A stretch of DNA of 64,000 nt from Streptomyces sp. LUP30 (GCF_001746365.1 NZ_MJAJ01000001.1:255182-319181); one strand, 5' to 3'; counted from the first letter of the stretch, positions 34,541 through 43,699 are shown. Numbers and translations are program-made. The notes: generated by a model not told the origin, from the sequence alone.

Positions 34541-35162
34541 TCAGAGGCCGAAGGCGCCGCCTTCGACGAGGATGAGCAGGCCGATGGCGATGAGGACCAC
34601 GGGCAGCAGGATGTGGCCCCAGCGGGCGAGGGCCTTGGCGATGACTGGACGGGTGGCGAAGAACTTGCCCGCGAAGCACCACACGGCGACCAGGAGCAGG
34701 AAGACGATCGCGTACACGCTCATGCCGCCGATGCCGGCGGTGGTGAACACCGGGACGTAGACGCCGATGTTGTCGCCGCCGTTGGCGAAGGTCACCGAGG
34801 CGACCTCCAGGGAGCTCGGTCCGCCCTCCCTGGCGATGGCCTCGTCGCTCTCGCCAATCCGGTGGTTCTTCCATACCTGCCACGCGGCCTTGAGACCGAG
34901 AGCCAGCGGAAGCAGTCCGAGGTAGGGGATGGCCGACTCGGGCAGGAACGTTGCGCCGAACGCGGCGGCCACGGCCACGGCCAGGATGGCCGCGAAACCG
35001 AGGTACTGGCCGAGCACGACCTTCCGGGTGGACCCCGCTCTTGCTGGCGCCCCGGGCGAAGAACAGCGCCAGGATCAGGATGTCGTCGATGTTGGTGACG
35101 GCGAACAGCCCGGCCGCCTGCCCGATGATGCCCAGGTTCACGAACCCGCCTGCTCCACTCAT
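34541..35162 (-). pseudogene. cadD: Cadmium-resistance-type transporter CadD, frameshifted
   Basis: From the ATG at 35162 (or GTG near 35138) the frame reads NLGIIGQAAGLFAVTNIDDI and LILALFFARGASKSG; an extra G in a G-run near 35040 shifts it, and the next frame continues VLGQYLGFAAILAVAVAAAF, GLKAAWQVWKNHRIGESDEA and FANGGDNIGVYVPVFTTAGI to LVEGGAFGL. Together these are the five- to six-segment CadD family membrane protein (about 205 residues) with the conserved NIDD and NGGDNIG motifs. Family members export Cd2+ or other cations. The single-base insertion means inactivity unless it is an assembly error. Confidence 0.75.
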
Positions 35163-35334
35163 ATGACAAGACTCAATGACCCTACTTGGGCCCGAACGAA
35201 GAGCCGCGGCCGTCCTGACCAGTGTGATCAGGGTTCGCTGTCATGAACCGATTGGCGGTCCACTTCGATGACATCGATCCAAGTTCGCCGTCACCGGACA
35301 CGGATCGCCGGGTTCCTGCGGAAGCCGCCGGTGA

Positions 35335-35760
35335 TCAGCCAGTGATCAGTAGCACCAGGAGGACCGACAGGGTGCCGGCTGTGAGCGCCGCTCCGACGAC
35401 GGTGAACACCAAGTAGAACCACTTGGGTTCCCAGCCTCGGATCTCGAAGCAGCGGGGGTTCTTCGCGTCGTAGAGGACCGTCACGGAGCTGCCAATCCCG
35501 TAGCCGTGGAGAACTGTGCCGCGGCCGAAGCTGGAGGGGTACGTGCAGTCAAGTCCGTCCCGGGTCGTCCAGACCACGACGGGGTGGTGGTACTTGGCTC
35601 CGTCGTCGTCTCGCCTGGTGTCGTGACGCACGACTCGGCCTACAGCCGTGATGCCGGTGCGTCGCAGCGCGCTGGCGCGGCGGAGTCCATACAGGCCAGC
35701 GCAGAGGAAGCTCACACCGATCAGCAACGGTATGAGCGAGAAGAGCCATTCGCGTTCCAT
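35335..35760 (-). CDS. DUF3592 domain membrane protein
   Basis: The 141-residue protein has membrane segments at about 5-24 (FSLIPLLIGVSFLCAGLYGL) and 115-138 (FYLVFTVVGAALTAGTLSVL), with an intervening extracellular/periplasmic-type beta domain containing TAVGRVVRHDTRRDDDG, HHPVVVWTTRDG and SSVTVLYDAKNPRCFEI. That order defines DUF3592. Its function is unknown. I prefer the ATG at 35760 over one at 35778. It is not clearly in an operon. Confidence 0.8.
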   Translation of the reverse strand: MEREWLFSLIPLLIGVSFLCAGLYGLRRASALRRTGITAVGRVVRHDTRRDDDGAKYHHPVVVWTTRDGLDCTYPSSFGRGTVLHGYGIGSSVTVLYDAKNPRCFEIRGWEPKWFYLVFTVVGAALTAGTLSVLLVLLITG

Positions 35761-35834
35761 GTGGTGTCCGACGCGCATGTGACGACATTGGTTGCCGGTG
35801 TAGACGTGCCGCCCTTCGGTACCGCGCCGGAAGG

Positions 35835-35973
35835 CGAGCGCACGGCGATCTCGGTCAGATCGAAGTCCTTGGCGATCCGACCGACCGAGCGGTCACCACG
35901 TCGGCACAGCTCGATCTCCGCCTTGAAACTCCGGCATGAACGAGCGACGAGGGCGAGGCTTGTCCTTCCCCAT
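35835..35973 (-). mobile_element. IS3-family orfA fragment, frameshifted
   Basis: From the ATG at 35973 the frame starts GKDKPRPRRSFMPEF; an extra T near 35931 shifts it to KAEIELCRRGDRSVGRIAKD and FDLTEIAV, the N-terminal helix-turn-helix of IS3 orfA transposases. It breaks off at about 35840. The adjacent repeat at 36045-36081 is probably the element's end. Confidence 0.65.
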
Positions 35974-36044
35974 GCTCTCCATGATGGACATCCCCAAGGG
36001 CTGAACCCCTGATCTCGGATGTCCGCCAAAGTGGATCAAGCCCA

Positions 36045-36081
36045 GAGTCCAGTGGGGGCGGGTCGAGTCGGGCTCAAGCGG
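36045..36081 (-). repeat. IS-end-like repeat, copy 2 (inverted)
   Basis: The reverse complement reads CCGCTTGAGCCCGACTCG then ACCCGCCCCCACTGGACTC, matching copy 1 at 30702-30742. It lies just upstream of the IS3 orfA fragment, in the position expected of an inverted terminal end. Confidence 0.7.
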
Positions 36082-36344
36082 CATGGTCGGGGGCACTTCC
36101 TCCCCACGGGGCACCGAACAGTGCAGGGTCGGAACACTGCCTCTTCACCAGTACAAGGCGAGTTCGAACCGCGCGGTACCCCTGAGGTTTACCGCAAAGA
36201 TACCCCGCTCGTTTGACGCCCGCCCCCCGGGGCGCTGGCATCGTCAGGCCATCGCTTGCCCCAGCACGGCACCGCCGATCGTCCTCAGCCCGGGAGCCTG
36301 CGGAACAAGCGCAGTTCACTGAGACACGAGATCAAGGAGGAGTA

Positions 36345-36761
36345 ATGCACGCCACTCGAAAGATCGTTTCTGTCCTGTCCTTGGGAGCCGCACTGGTTCT
36401 GGCGGTGCCCATCACCGCAGATGCCGCCAATCCTGCCGCTGCCCGGACACACGCCCAGGCCAGCGTCACGTGCCCGCAGGGCTTCGTGTGCATTTACCCG
36501 AACAGCGACTTTGGCGGGCAGCCGTACGTCAAGCGTGCCTCGGACGGCAGCGTCAGTCACCTCCCGGATTACATCCGCAGTAAGGGCAGTTCCGTCATCA
36601 ATAACTCAAGCAGGACCGCACGGGTCTACCAGAGCGACAACTACAGTGGCCGTCGTGTGTGTGTAGGGCGCAATGGAGGTTCCATACAGGACCTGCGCTC
36701 TTACCAGCTCAACGACACCACGCACTCCCTGAAGAACAACGACACGGCCTGTGGTGGCTAG
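36345..36761 (+). CDS. Secreted peptidase inhibitor family I36 protein
   Basis: The 138-residue precursor has a signal peptide (residues about 1-27: RKIVSVLSLGAALVLAVPIT then ADAAN) and a mature crystallin-like Greek-key domain with CPQGFVCIYPNSDFGGQPYV, VINNSSRTARVYQSDNY and GRRVCVGRNGGSIQDLRSYQ. The four cysteines fit two disulfides. The family is typified by SMPI, the Streptomyces metalloproteinase inhibitor. AAGGAGGAG lies just before the ATG at 36345. It is monocistronic and should be exported by the Sec path. Confidence 0.88.
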   Translation: MHATRKIVSVLSLGAALVLAVPITADAANPAAARTHAQASVTCPQGFVCIYPNSDFGGQPYVKRASDGSVSHLPDYIRSKGSSVINNSSRTARVYQSDNYSGRRVCVGRNGGSIQDLRSYQLNDTTHSLKNNDTACGG

Positions 36762-36915
36762 GGAGCTCCCACGATCCGGCACAGACACCGGCGGTAGGAC
36801 GCTGCCCATGCATCCTCAACAATCTCGCCGGGTTTGCAGCAGCCCAGAATTCCGGGTTCAGTCGAAGTCGCAGACCTCCAATGCCCTTCCTCTTACTCTG
36901 AAGCAGGGAGGCTAA

Positions 36916-37790
36916 AGGCTGTCCCGTAAGTGATCTTCGAGTTGGTGCGGGTGAGCTCGGCTGCCGTGAAGGTCGTTGCCTATCCGCTGAGGACGAGGTT
37001 GTGCAGTCGGGCGATGCCGAGCATGGCGAAGTAGATGCCGTCGCCTTTGAGGCGGCAGTCCCGCAAGATCTTCCAGCCCTTCATTCGGGCGAAGGTGTGC
37101 TCGACGCGGGCGCGAATTCGCTTGTGGGAGCGGTTGTGTTCTTCCTTCCAGGCCGGCAGGTCGCTCCCCTTGGCGCGTCGGTGTGGGATGATCAGGCCGG
37201 TCCCCTGGTAGCCGCCGTCGGCGATCGTCATGGTGGTACCAACGGCGGCCTTGGCTCCGGACTCTTCCCAACCGCGGGAGTCGTGCCGATTTCCGGGCAA
37301 GGGCCGGCCGACTACGACGACCAGACGGGTGTCGGCGTCGATGACGACCTGGTGGGCTGTGGAGTAGCGATAGTTCTTGGACTGCTCGGCGATCGTGCGG
37401 TCGCGGGTCGGCACCAAGGTTCCGTCCGCGATGAGCACCGTGTCCTTACGGAACCGCCTTCGCTGCCGGAGCGCCAACAGCGGCCCTAGGTGGTCGATGA
37501 TCCGGTCTGCGGCCGACTTGGAAATCCCCAACAGCGGAGCCAGCTGCCGTATCGTCAAGTTCGTGCGCCAGTAGGCCGTGACCAGCAGGACTCGGTCCTC
37601 CAGCGGCAGACTCCAGGGACGTCCGCGCTGTTGATGTGCAACTCGCTCGCGTCGTACCTCGGCTACCAGCTTGGCGAAGCAGCGCGGGGTCAGCCCCGTG
37701 AAGGGCTCTATCCAGGACGGCACTGACGCCGTGATCACACCAGCCACAACGTGATCGTTTCACTTTGGAGGAAGCAGCTCACGACAGGCT
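36916..37790 (-). mobile_element. IS5-family insertion sequence (IS112-like group)
   Basis: The element comprises the intact transposase at 36980-37747 plus short flanks. The left end begins near GGCTGTCCCGTAAGTGATC (36917); the right end near 37785 carries only an imperfect counterpart (TCACGACAGGC), so exact borders and target duplication are not certain. Confidence 0.6.
36980..37747 (-). CDS. IS5-family transposase (DDE_Tnp_4 type)
   Basis: The 255-residue enzyme has an N-terminal helix-turn-helix (NLTIRQLAPLLGISKSAADR) and a DDE catalytic core: VLIADGTLVPTRDRTI (first D), TIADGGYQGTGLIIPHRRAK (second D) and RARVEHTFARMKGWKILRDC (E). All three acidic residues are present and the frame is uninterrupted, so it may be active. 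It is the only transposase in the window that looks complete. Confidence 0.9.
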   Translation of the reverse strand: MAGVITASVPSWIEPFTGLTPRCFAKLVAEVRRERVAHQQRGRPWSLPLEDRVLLVTAYWRTNLTIRQLAPLLGISKSAADRIIDHLGPLLALRQRRRFRKDTVLIADGTLVPTRDRTIAEQSKNYRYSTAHQVVIDADTRLVVVVGRPLPGNRHDSRGWEESGAKAAVGTTMTIADGGYQGTGLIIPHRRAKGSDLPAWKEEHNRSHKRIRARVEHTFARMKGWKILRDCRLKGDGIYFAMLGIARLHNLVLSG

Positions 37791-37856
37791 GTAGATCACG
37801 CAGCAGCAACCAACATGCCGGTGTCACATAGGCATTGACCAGTCCAGAATCGTGTC

Positions 37857-38339
37857 ATGGACGAAGACGATCGCCGTGAGGCGGCAGCACGCTCATTCTT
37901 GTCCTGCGCAGCCGAAGTGGCTCGACTGCTGGACCTGGAGACCGGGACAGACGTGCCGGAAGCTCGACGTGCTCGGCACCTGGCCCATGCTGTCCGCAAG
38001 CCGCTGTTGGGGAGCGCCAGCCTGCCCGAGGAGTTCTTCGCCCCGCTCATGGCCGCAGCTGTCTACGACCCGGACCCCAGCTTCTGCCGCTGGTTCGTCG
38101 AGCCGGCGGTTTACGCGTTCGGTCGCCGTCGGGTGATGACGGCGCTGCTTGAGTATCTCCGGACCGGCACGGAAGCGGAGCGAGCGGGCGCCAAGCGGGC
38201 TTGGTACTGCGCCCACGTGCCGTTACGTGCAGATCGATCCCCGGCCTATGCACCCGGCGGAAGTCGCGATCCAGCCCTGGATGAAACCCGCGACGTCGCG
38301 GACGAGTGGCGTGCGGTTTCCGACGCCCAGCATGGATAG
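37857..38339 (+). CDS. Hypothetical helical protein, probably 3'-truncated
   Basis: The 160-residue frame from the ATG at 37857 reads DEDDRREAAARSFLSCAAEV, then ADGLxx-free helices such as LMAAAVYDPDPSFCRWFVEP and RRRVMTALLEYLRTGTEAER, like HEAT-type repeat proteins in Streptomyces. The last residues VSDAQHG look like read-through into IS DNA, which starts by about 38385. It is soluble. The function is unknown. Confidence 0.6.
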   Translation: MDEDDRREAAARSFLSCAAEVARLLDLETGTDVPEARRARHLAHAVRKPLLGSASLPEEFFAPLMAAAVYDPDPSFCRWFVEPAVYAFGRRRVMTALLEYLRTGTEAERAGAKRAWYCAHVPLRADRSPAYAPGGSRDPALDETRDVADEWRAVSDAQHG

Positions 38340-38384
38340 GACGCCTCGCGGGACCGCAACGAAGCCTGACGCCACGCAGGAGGG

Positions 38385-38720
38385 TTGCGGGACAACCTTT
38401 AATACTCCAGCTGCAGATCGTGATCTTCATGTCTGGGATGCGGCTTGCCGCCGGTAGTGACTGGTGCGTGATCGTGCCTCGTGGCGGCGCCAGTCGGAAC
38501 AGGCAAGCGGGGTGGGCCGCGTCGCGGACGGGCCGGACGACGAGCGCGATGAACAGGCGGCAGATCTCGTTGCAGGACAGCGGGATCAGGTCGTCCGGTG
38601 GGGGCCGGTGTGCGTGTTCGTCGGCGCGGACGACGGCGAGGAAGGCGTGGGCCAGCATCGCGAGGGTGACCCAGCGGGCCCAGCATGGGTAGCGGCGGAC
38701 CTGGTGCTCATCCAAGCCCG
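38385..38720 (-). mobile_element. IS701-family transposase, C-terminal fragment
   Basis: The minus frame reads DEHQVRRYPCWARWVTLAML, AHAFLAVVRADEHAHRPPPD and LIPLSCNEICRLFIALVVRP, the C-terminal third of IS701-type transposases; the last part needs a frame change (WRRRHQARS-like). The element end near 38395 contains ACTCCAGCTGCAG. Upstream parts are gone because the fragment abuts the monooxygenase gene. Confidence 0.65.
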
Positions 38721-40390
38721 GCCAGTCCCTTCGAGGGTTCTTGTCGCACGGGCTGGAAGACCTGCGCGAGGTGGCCGGTCAGTCGCCGGCCGTCCGGCGG
38801 GGTGAGTCGGGCGCCCAGGTAGCCGTCCGGACGGACGAGGAAGGCCGCGCTCCGACGGGTCCCGTAGGTGCGGGCGAACTCGCCCCGGGCGTCGCGGTAG
38901 ACCGGCAGCCGGGTGGTGCCGGCGGACGCGCGACCGGCGAGCAGTACGCAGGTCTCCACCCGTCCATGGGACAGCGTCGTTGCGATCGCCGCGAGTTCGT
39001 CGAACCCCCAGGCGGCCCCACCGTCGTCGCCGTACAGCAGCAGGACGTGTTCGCGGCCCCGTAGGAGGTCGTACAGGCGCAGCGGGTAGCGAGCGATCTC
39101 GGTGGCGAGGCCGGTGCAGTCGGGGGCTCTGTCACCGGCCTGCGGGCCGGGTGGGTCGTCGTCGGGCTGCCCCACGATCGGGCTGTCGCGGTAGCCGACG
39201 AGCAGCTGGGCTTCGCGCTGCATCAGGATGGCGGGGTCCGCCGGGTCGGCTTGGACTCCCTCGGTGGCGTGCCGGACGGTGCGGCCGACAACTTCCGCCC
39301 CCACCGGGTGCCGCTCGGCGTCGTAGCTGTCGAGGAGCCGGTCGGCGGCGATGCCCTCGACGGCGAGGGCGAGTTTCCAGGCGAGGTTGTAGGCGTCCTG
39401 GATGCCTGTGTTCATGCCCTGCGCGCCGGTGGGCGGGTGGATGTGCGCGGCGTCCCCGGCCACGAGGACCCGGCCCCGGCCGTAGCGGTCCACCAGTCGG
39501 TGGCTGATGCGGAACACCGAGGACCAGCGCATCGCTCTGGCGGTGGTGGGGCGCGGCGACAGCCGGTCCAGGACTGTCTGGATGTGCGCGAGCGTCGGCG
39601 CGGGGCCGCCCTCCAGGCCGTGTGCCACCTGTCCTCGGCCGGGTTCGGGGCGGTCGGCCTGCCGGGTGGCCGACAGCTCAGCGGGCACTGCCATCGACAT
39701 CCGGTAGCGGCCCGGTCCGGGCAGCGGGATGCACACCAGCACGTCGTCGACGCTTCCGTCGGCAGCGCGGTGCATGGCGCGCACGCCGTACCCGTGCGGC
39801 AGGTCCCAGCCGACCTCGACGTCGGCAAGCATGTACTCCTCGGGGAAGGCACCCCCTTCGAAGCCGAGCCCCAGGCCCTTGCGGACGGCGCTGTGCGCGC
39901 CGTCGCAGCCCACCAGGTACCGGGAGCGGACCTCCTCCTCGGCACCGGAGGAGTCGACCAGCCGGCTGGTCACCCCGTCGGCGTCCTGGGCGAAGGACAG
40001 CAGCTCGGTGCCGCGTTCGATCCGGGTGCCGAAGCCGGTCAGGAATTCCTCCAGGATCCGCTCGGTCTCATACTGCGGTAGCGCGGCGAAGCCGTAGGGC
40101 ACTTCCGGTGGCAGTGCCAGGTCGATCCGGGGCTGTTCGACACCGTTGAGGTAAGTCAGCTGCCCGCGCATCGGCACTGCCGCGTCCAGCACGGCGCGTA
40201 CCAGGCCCATCCGGTCCCAGATCTCCAGCGTGCGTGGTTGGATGCCGACAGCCTTCGCGTACGGCAGCCTGGCCGGCAGCCGATCGACGATCCGGCAGGC
40301 GATCTTGCGCCGCCGCAGTTCCGCGGCGGCAGTCAGCCCGACCGGGCCCGCGCCGACGACCAGGACGTCCGGTGTTCGGGTGTGCGCCAA
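38708..40390 (-). CDS. FAD-dependent aromatic-ring hydroxylase-type monooxygenase
   Basis: The 560-residue protein has the Rossmann motif DVLVVGAGPVGLTAAAEL at the N-terminus, the FAD-binding GDAAHIHPPTGAQGMNTGIQ in the middle and a C-terminal thioredoxin-like domain (about 430-555), the layout of class A flavin monooxygenases of polyketide tailoring or rifampicin inactivation. The substrate cannot be told. I chose the TTG at 40390 because GGGAGG lies five bases upstream and no ATG/GTG fits. The last residues (EPSKGLAGLG) run into the IS701 fragment, so the natural C-terminus may be slightly altered. A longer frame to 40906 joins an unrelated kinase remnant. Confidence 0.85.
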   Translation of the reverse strand: MAHTRTPDVLVVGAGPVGLTAAAELRRRKIACRIVDRLPARLPYAKAVGIQPRTLEIWDRMGLVRAVLDAAVPMRGQLTYLNGVEQPRIDLALPPEVPYGFAALPQYETERILEEFLTGFGTRIERGTELLSFAQDADGVTSRLVDSSGAEEEVRSRYLVGCDGAHSAVRKGLGLGFEGGAFPEEYMLADVEVGWDLPHGYGVRAMHRAADGSVDDVLVCIPLPGPGRYRMSMAVPAELSATRQADRPEPGRGQVAHGLEGGPAPTLAHIQTVLDRLSPRPTTARAMRWSSVFRISHRLVDRYGRGRVLVAGDAAHIHPPTGAQGMNTGIQDAYNLAWKLALAVEGIAADRLLDSYDAERHPVGAEVVGRTVRHATEGVQADPADPAILMQREAQLLVGYRDSPIVGQPDDDPPGPQAGDRAPDCTGLATEIARYPLRLYDLLRGREHVLLLYGDDGGAAWGFDELAAIATTLSHGRVETCVLLAGRASAGTTRLPVYRDARGEFARTYGTRRSAAFLVRPDGYLGARLTPPDGRRLTGHLAQVFQPVRQEPSKGLAGLG

Positions 40391-40605
40391 TGGAACCTCC
40401 CGGGCGTGCCCTGGATCTCCCCTCGATTCGATCGTCGCAGGCGGCCCGCACCCCGGCCACCGCTGGCCGCTCGACATCGGCTCGCCCTGGGCATCGTGAT
40501 CCCCGGCATCAGGACGTGGCTCAGGGAGGCGAGCCGCACGCAGCGGGCCACGAGCACCCGGCCGGGCCGCCGCCCCTCGGTGGGCGGTGTTCGAGGGAGC
40601 AGCGT

Positions 40606-40873
40606 GCAACGCACCCCTTGTCCCCACGAGCAAGCCTTCGACGACGACGTAGAACCCGGCGTCCGGGGCGTAGCGAGCGGTCAGGTCGATCAGGCCGATG
40701 TTCGCGGCGCGGGGGCTGTCGCGTTCGCGGAGGACGACACGGCGGAGGTTGTCCTGGCCGACCAGGGCCAGGCCGCGGCCGAACCGCTCGCGCAGGCCGT
40801 CCGCGACAGACGATTTCCCCGAGGCGCTGTTACCGCGCAGGACAATCAGCCGGGTCTCTCCGGTACCCGGCAT
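40606..40873 (-). pseudogene. P-loop kinase (AAA/zeta-type), truncated
   Basis: From 40873 the frame reads PGTGETRLIVLRGNSASGKS with Walker A GNSASGKSS, then ALVGQDNLRRVVLRERDSPR and PDAGFYVVVEGLL, as in chloramphenicol-phosphotransferase-like or zeta-toxin-like small kinases. After GLL (about 40610) similarity ends; the C-terminal lid and acceptor-binding parts are missing and the frame runs toward the monooxygenase. It is a 5' fragment only. Confidence 0.6.
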
Positions 40874-41471
40874 CACGGCGCTCACGCTGTCGACGGCCGG
40901 TGACAACGCGGGGGCGTTGAGGGACGGGGCTTACTCCGACTCCCGCATGGGTGGTCCTCCTCCCCCGCATATGAGGGTTACTCGGAATCCGGTTCGGGGA
41001 CATGGGAGACCGGCAACGTGTCTGACGGCCGTCAGAGGGGTGCTCAGTCAGGGTGCTGGTACTCGTCGGCCCCGGCTTCCCGCAGTGCGTGCGGCGAGCC
41101 CACTTCGAGAAGATGCTCGCTCAACTCGCCGGCGCCACCACTGCGAACGTTCGCATGATCGAGGCCGACCCAGGTGACTGGGCATCGATGCCGCGCGAGC
41201 AGCAGATCGACTGCAGTAGGGCAGGGAACCCATCAGGCGGGCCGAGTGCAGCAGGATGCTCAGCACTGCCTGTGCGTGCTCAACACTGCCTGTGCGGGTG
41301 AGGTGCCCCTGCAAGCCCCCGCCGCCCCGACGTAGCCCTCGTCAGCCTGGCACACCCGCGGCGGCGCGGGACCCTCGCCCAGCTCCCGGCTGGCTTCGCC
41401 TTTGTCGGCGCCGCCCGCGCCCACGCGACAGCCGTCTTCGTCCTCCCGTGGCTCGGTGGCTCTTCGCTACG
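40874..41471. other. Region without a supported gene
   Basis: A plus frame at 41053-41301 is open, with FEKMLAQLAGATTANVRMIE, but has no ribosome site and loses bias after 60 codons; it may be the end of a decayed gene. A repeated CACTGCCTGTGCG unit at about 41267-41298 occurs twice. Nothing else is evident. Confidence 0.4.
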
Positions 41472-43055
41472 TCAACTTGCCGTGTTGCGATGCCGTACGA
41501 AGATCGCTGTGGGGATGGCGACGACGAGCAGGGTGATGCCGCCGGTCAGCAGGCCGAGGTGGACGGCGTCGGTGAAGGCGCGTGCGGCGGCGTCGGTGAC
41601 GGTGGGGGCGAGAGCGGCGGGCAGTTCGCCGGTCGCGTCGCCATGGACGGCGCCGGCGGTGATGCGGGCGGCGTCCGGGGCTGGAATACCTGCGGTGATC
41701 AGGCGGTCTTCGAGGTAGTGGGGGAAGCGGGTGGTGACGATGGTGCCGAGGACGCTGGGGCCGAGGACGGAACCGATCTGCCGGAACATGTTGACCGTGG
41801 CACTGGCCATGCCGGCCTGCAGCCGCGGAACGCTGTTGACCGCGGCTGCGGTCGAGGGGGCGGTCAGGAGTGCGGAGCCCATGCCCGCGATGAGCAGTCC
41901 GGGCCACAGGGCGTCGTAGCCGGTGAAGGGGCCGATGGCCAACAGGGCGAGGGCTCCGGCGCCCAGCACGACGAGGCCCGCGGTCAGCATGAGGGTGAAG
42001 CCGACCTTCTGGACGAGGCGGCTGGAGAGCGCACTGACGACGATGTAGGTGGCGAACATGGCCAGCAGCCGGGCGCCGGTTGCCAGTGCGGACAGCTGCT
42101 GGACGCGTTCCATGTACAGCACGGCGAGCAGTGAGGTGCCGACGAAGCCGAACATGGAGGCCGCGGCGACGCCCATCACCGCGGTGTAGGAGGGGTTGCG
42201 GAACAGGCGCAGGTCGAGCATGGGGTCGTGGTGGCGTACTTCGGCGGTCAGGAAGAGGGCGAGGGAGACGGCGAAGACGGCGTACATGGTCAGGATGCGG
42301 CCGGAGGCGTAGCCGGAGGAGCCGCCCTCGATGATCGCGTAGGTCGCTGAGGCGATCGCGATGGTGCCCAGGAGGACTCCGGGAAGGTCCGGCCGCCGGG
42401 TGGGGTGCTTGGACTCGGTCACGAGGAACGGGGTGAGGAGCACGGTGAGTGCGCCGATGGCGACGTCGATCAGGTACACCGAGTGCCACGTGAAGTGGTT
42501 CAGGAGCAGGCCGGCGCCGATCGGGCCGACGGCGAGTCCGAGGCCGGAGCAGCTGGCCCAGGCGCCGATGGCTTTGGTCCGCTGGTGCGGATCGGTGAAC
42601 GAGTGGCTGACGATCGACAGGCTGGCGGGCAGGACGGCCGCGCCGCCGAGGCCCATGACCGCCTGAGCGGTGATCAGCAGCCCTGTGCCGTCGGCGGTGT
42701 AGGCGAGCACGCTGCCCGCGGTGAAGACGGCCGCGCCTGCGAGGAAGACCAAGCGGCGTCCGATCAGGTCGGCGAGGGTGCCGGCGGACATCACCAGGCT
42801 GGCGACGACGAGGGTGTAGGCGCTGGTCACCCAGACCAGCGTGCTGGGCGAGGGGTGCAGATCCTGCTGGATGGCTCCGAGCGCGCCGATGGTGGACGAG
42901 ACGTTGACGAACGCCATCATCACGCCGAGGCACACGGTGAGTACGCCTCGCCAGGGCGGGGCGGGTGTTGCGGCGTGCCCGGCTGGAGGAGTGGCGGGCG
43001 CTGGGGCGGGCGGGTGTGCGGCGTCTGCCGCATACGGCTGACTGCTGTTTTGCAT
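41472..43055 (-). CDS. DHA2-type MFS drug exporter (EmrB/QacA family)
   Basis: The 527-residue protein has 14 predicted membrane segments, the DHA2 hallmark. Motif A is GTLADLIGRRLVFLAGAAVF after segment 2, and motif C lies around AVMGLGGAAVLPASLSIVSH. The first 35 residues are a proline/alanine-rich cytosolic leader. It is expected to export drugs or the host's own antibiotic using the proton gradient. It is divergent from an HxlR regulator over a 56-base gap with palindromes, so expression is probably controlled by that regulator. Confidence 0.9.
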   Translation of the reverse strand: MQNSSQPYAADAAHPPAPAPATPPAGHAATPAPPWRGVLTVCLGVMMAFVNVSSTIGALGAIQQDLHPSPSTLVWVTSAYTLVVASLVMSAGTLADLIGRRLVFLAGAAVFTAGSVLAYTADGTGLLITAQAVMGLGGAAVLPASLSIVSHSFTDPHQRTKAIGAWASCSGLGLAVGPIGAGLLLNHFTWHSVYLIDVAIGALTVLLTPFLVTESKHPTRRPDLPGVLLGTIAIASATYAIIEGGSSGYASGRILTMYAVFAVSLALFLTAEVRHHDPMLDLRLFRNPSYTAVMGVAAASMFGFVGTSLLAVLYMERVQQLSALATGARLLAMFATYIVVSALSSRLVQKVGFTLMLTAGLVVLGAGALALLAIGPFTGYDALWPGLLIAGMGSALLTAPSTAAAVNSVPRLQAGMASATVNMFRQIGSVLGPSVLGTIVTTRFPHYLEDRLITAGIPAPDAARITAGAVHGDATGELPAALAPTVTDAAARAFTDAVHLGLLTGGITLLVVAIPTAIFVRHRNTAS

Positions 43056-43111
43056 AGCCAGGAACGTAGCAGCCTGACTGCTGAAATCGCTAGCCAGGAT
43101 AGGATGGGGGC
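43056..43111. promoter_or_regulatory. Divergent promoter/operator region of exporter and HxlR regulator
   Basis: An inverted repeat AGCAG-N5-CTGCT lies at 43068-43082. TAGCCAGGA occurs twice in direct orientation (43056-43064 and 43091-43099). A CTGACTGCTG block in the palindrome also occurs at 43039-43048, inside the start of the exporter gene. These are candidate HxlR sites. Confidence 0.55.
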
Positions 43112-43618
43112 ATGGAACGCGTTGACCGGCAGAGCGAAGAGGCAGTGTTCACGCGCGTGGGCGAGTTCGCCGACCGGGACGCCTTCACGGCGGCCGGCTG
43201 GTGCGCCATGGAGAGATCACTGCAAGTGGTCGGCACCCGTTCGGCAATGATGCTGGTCAGGGAGGCTTTCTACGGCGGGCGCCGGTTCGATGACCTGGTA
43301 CGGCGCACCGGTCTCGCCGAGACGGTCGCCTCCAAGCGGCTGCGGCAGCTGGTGGCCGACGGGCTGATGGAGCGCACCCCCTACCGGGAGCCGGGCGCGC
43401 GCACCCGGTACGAGTACGTGCTGACGGCCCGAGGCCGGGACCTGTTCCCGCTCTTCGTGGCCCTGATGCGGTGGGGGCAGCCCGCGGAGGACGGCGTGCG
43501 CGGCGGAGTGGAACTCACCCACGCCGGCTGTGGCGCCACGCTGGTGCCCGCGGTGCGGTGCGAGGCCGGGCATGACGTGCCCATCGGTGAGACCGAGGCA
43601 CGCATCGCCTCCAGGTAG
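43112..43618 (+). CDS. HxlR family transcriptional regulator
   Basis: The 168-residue protein has the HxlR winged helix at about 30-110: CAMERSLQVVGTRSAMMLVR, FDDLVRRTGLAETVASKRLR (recognition region) and YVLTARGRDLFPLFVALMRW. The C-terminal 50 residues carry CGATLVPAVRCEAGHDVP, where three cysteines and histidines could bind metal or sense oxidants, a common extension in actinobacterial HxlR proteins. It is divergent from the DHA2 exporter and is its likely repressor. Confidence 0.9.
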   Translation: MERVDRQSEEAVFTRVGEFADRDAFTAAGWCAMERSLQVVGTRSAMMLVREAFYGGRRFDDLVRRTGLAETVASKRLRQLVADGLMERTPYREPGARTRYEYVLTARGRDLFPLFVALMRWGQPAEDGVRGGVELTHAGCGATLVPAVRCEAGHDVPIGETEARIASR

Positions 43619-43681
43619 TCGACGCCTGCATTCGTGCTACCGCTGGCAGACGAGGGCGCGGGCGCGGTGAAGGGCTCGCGG

Positions 43682-43699
43682 GAGGGCGGGCCCGCCCTC
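43682..43699. terminator. Perfect GC palindrome, possible terminator
   Basis: GAGGGCGGGCCCGCCCTC is a perfect 18-base palindrome 63 bases after the HxlR stop. It would form a stem only with a small distorted loop and lacks a T-tract. Confidence 0.45.

Noticed and set aside
38708..40906. A kinase-monooxygenase fusion of 732 residues
   Set aside because: The kinase part is truncated and the linker is low quality; a TTG start with GGGAGG at 40390 gives a complete monooxygenase.
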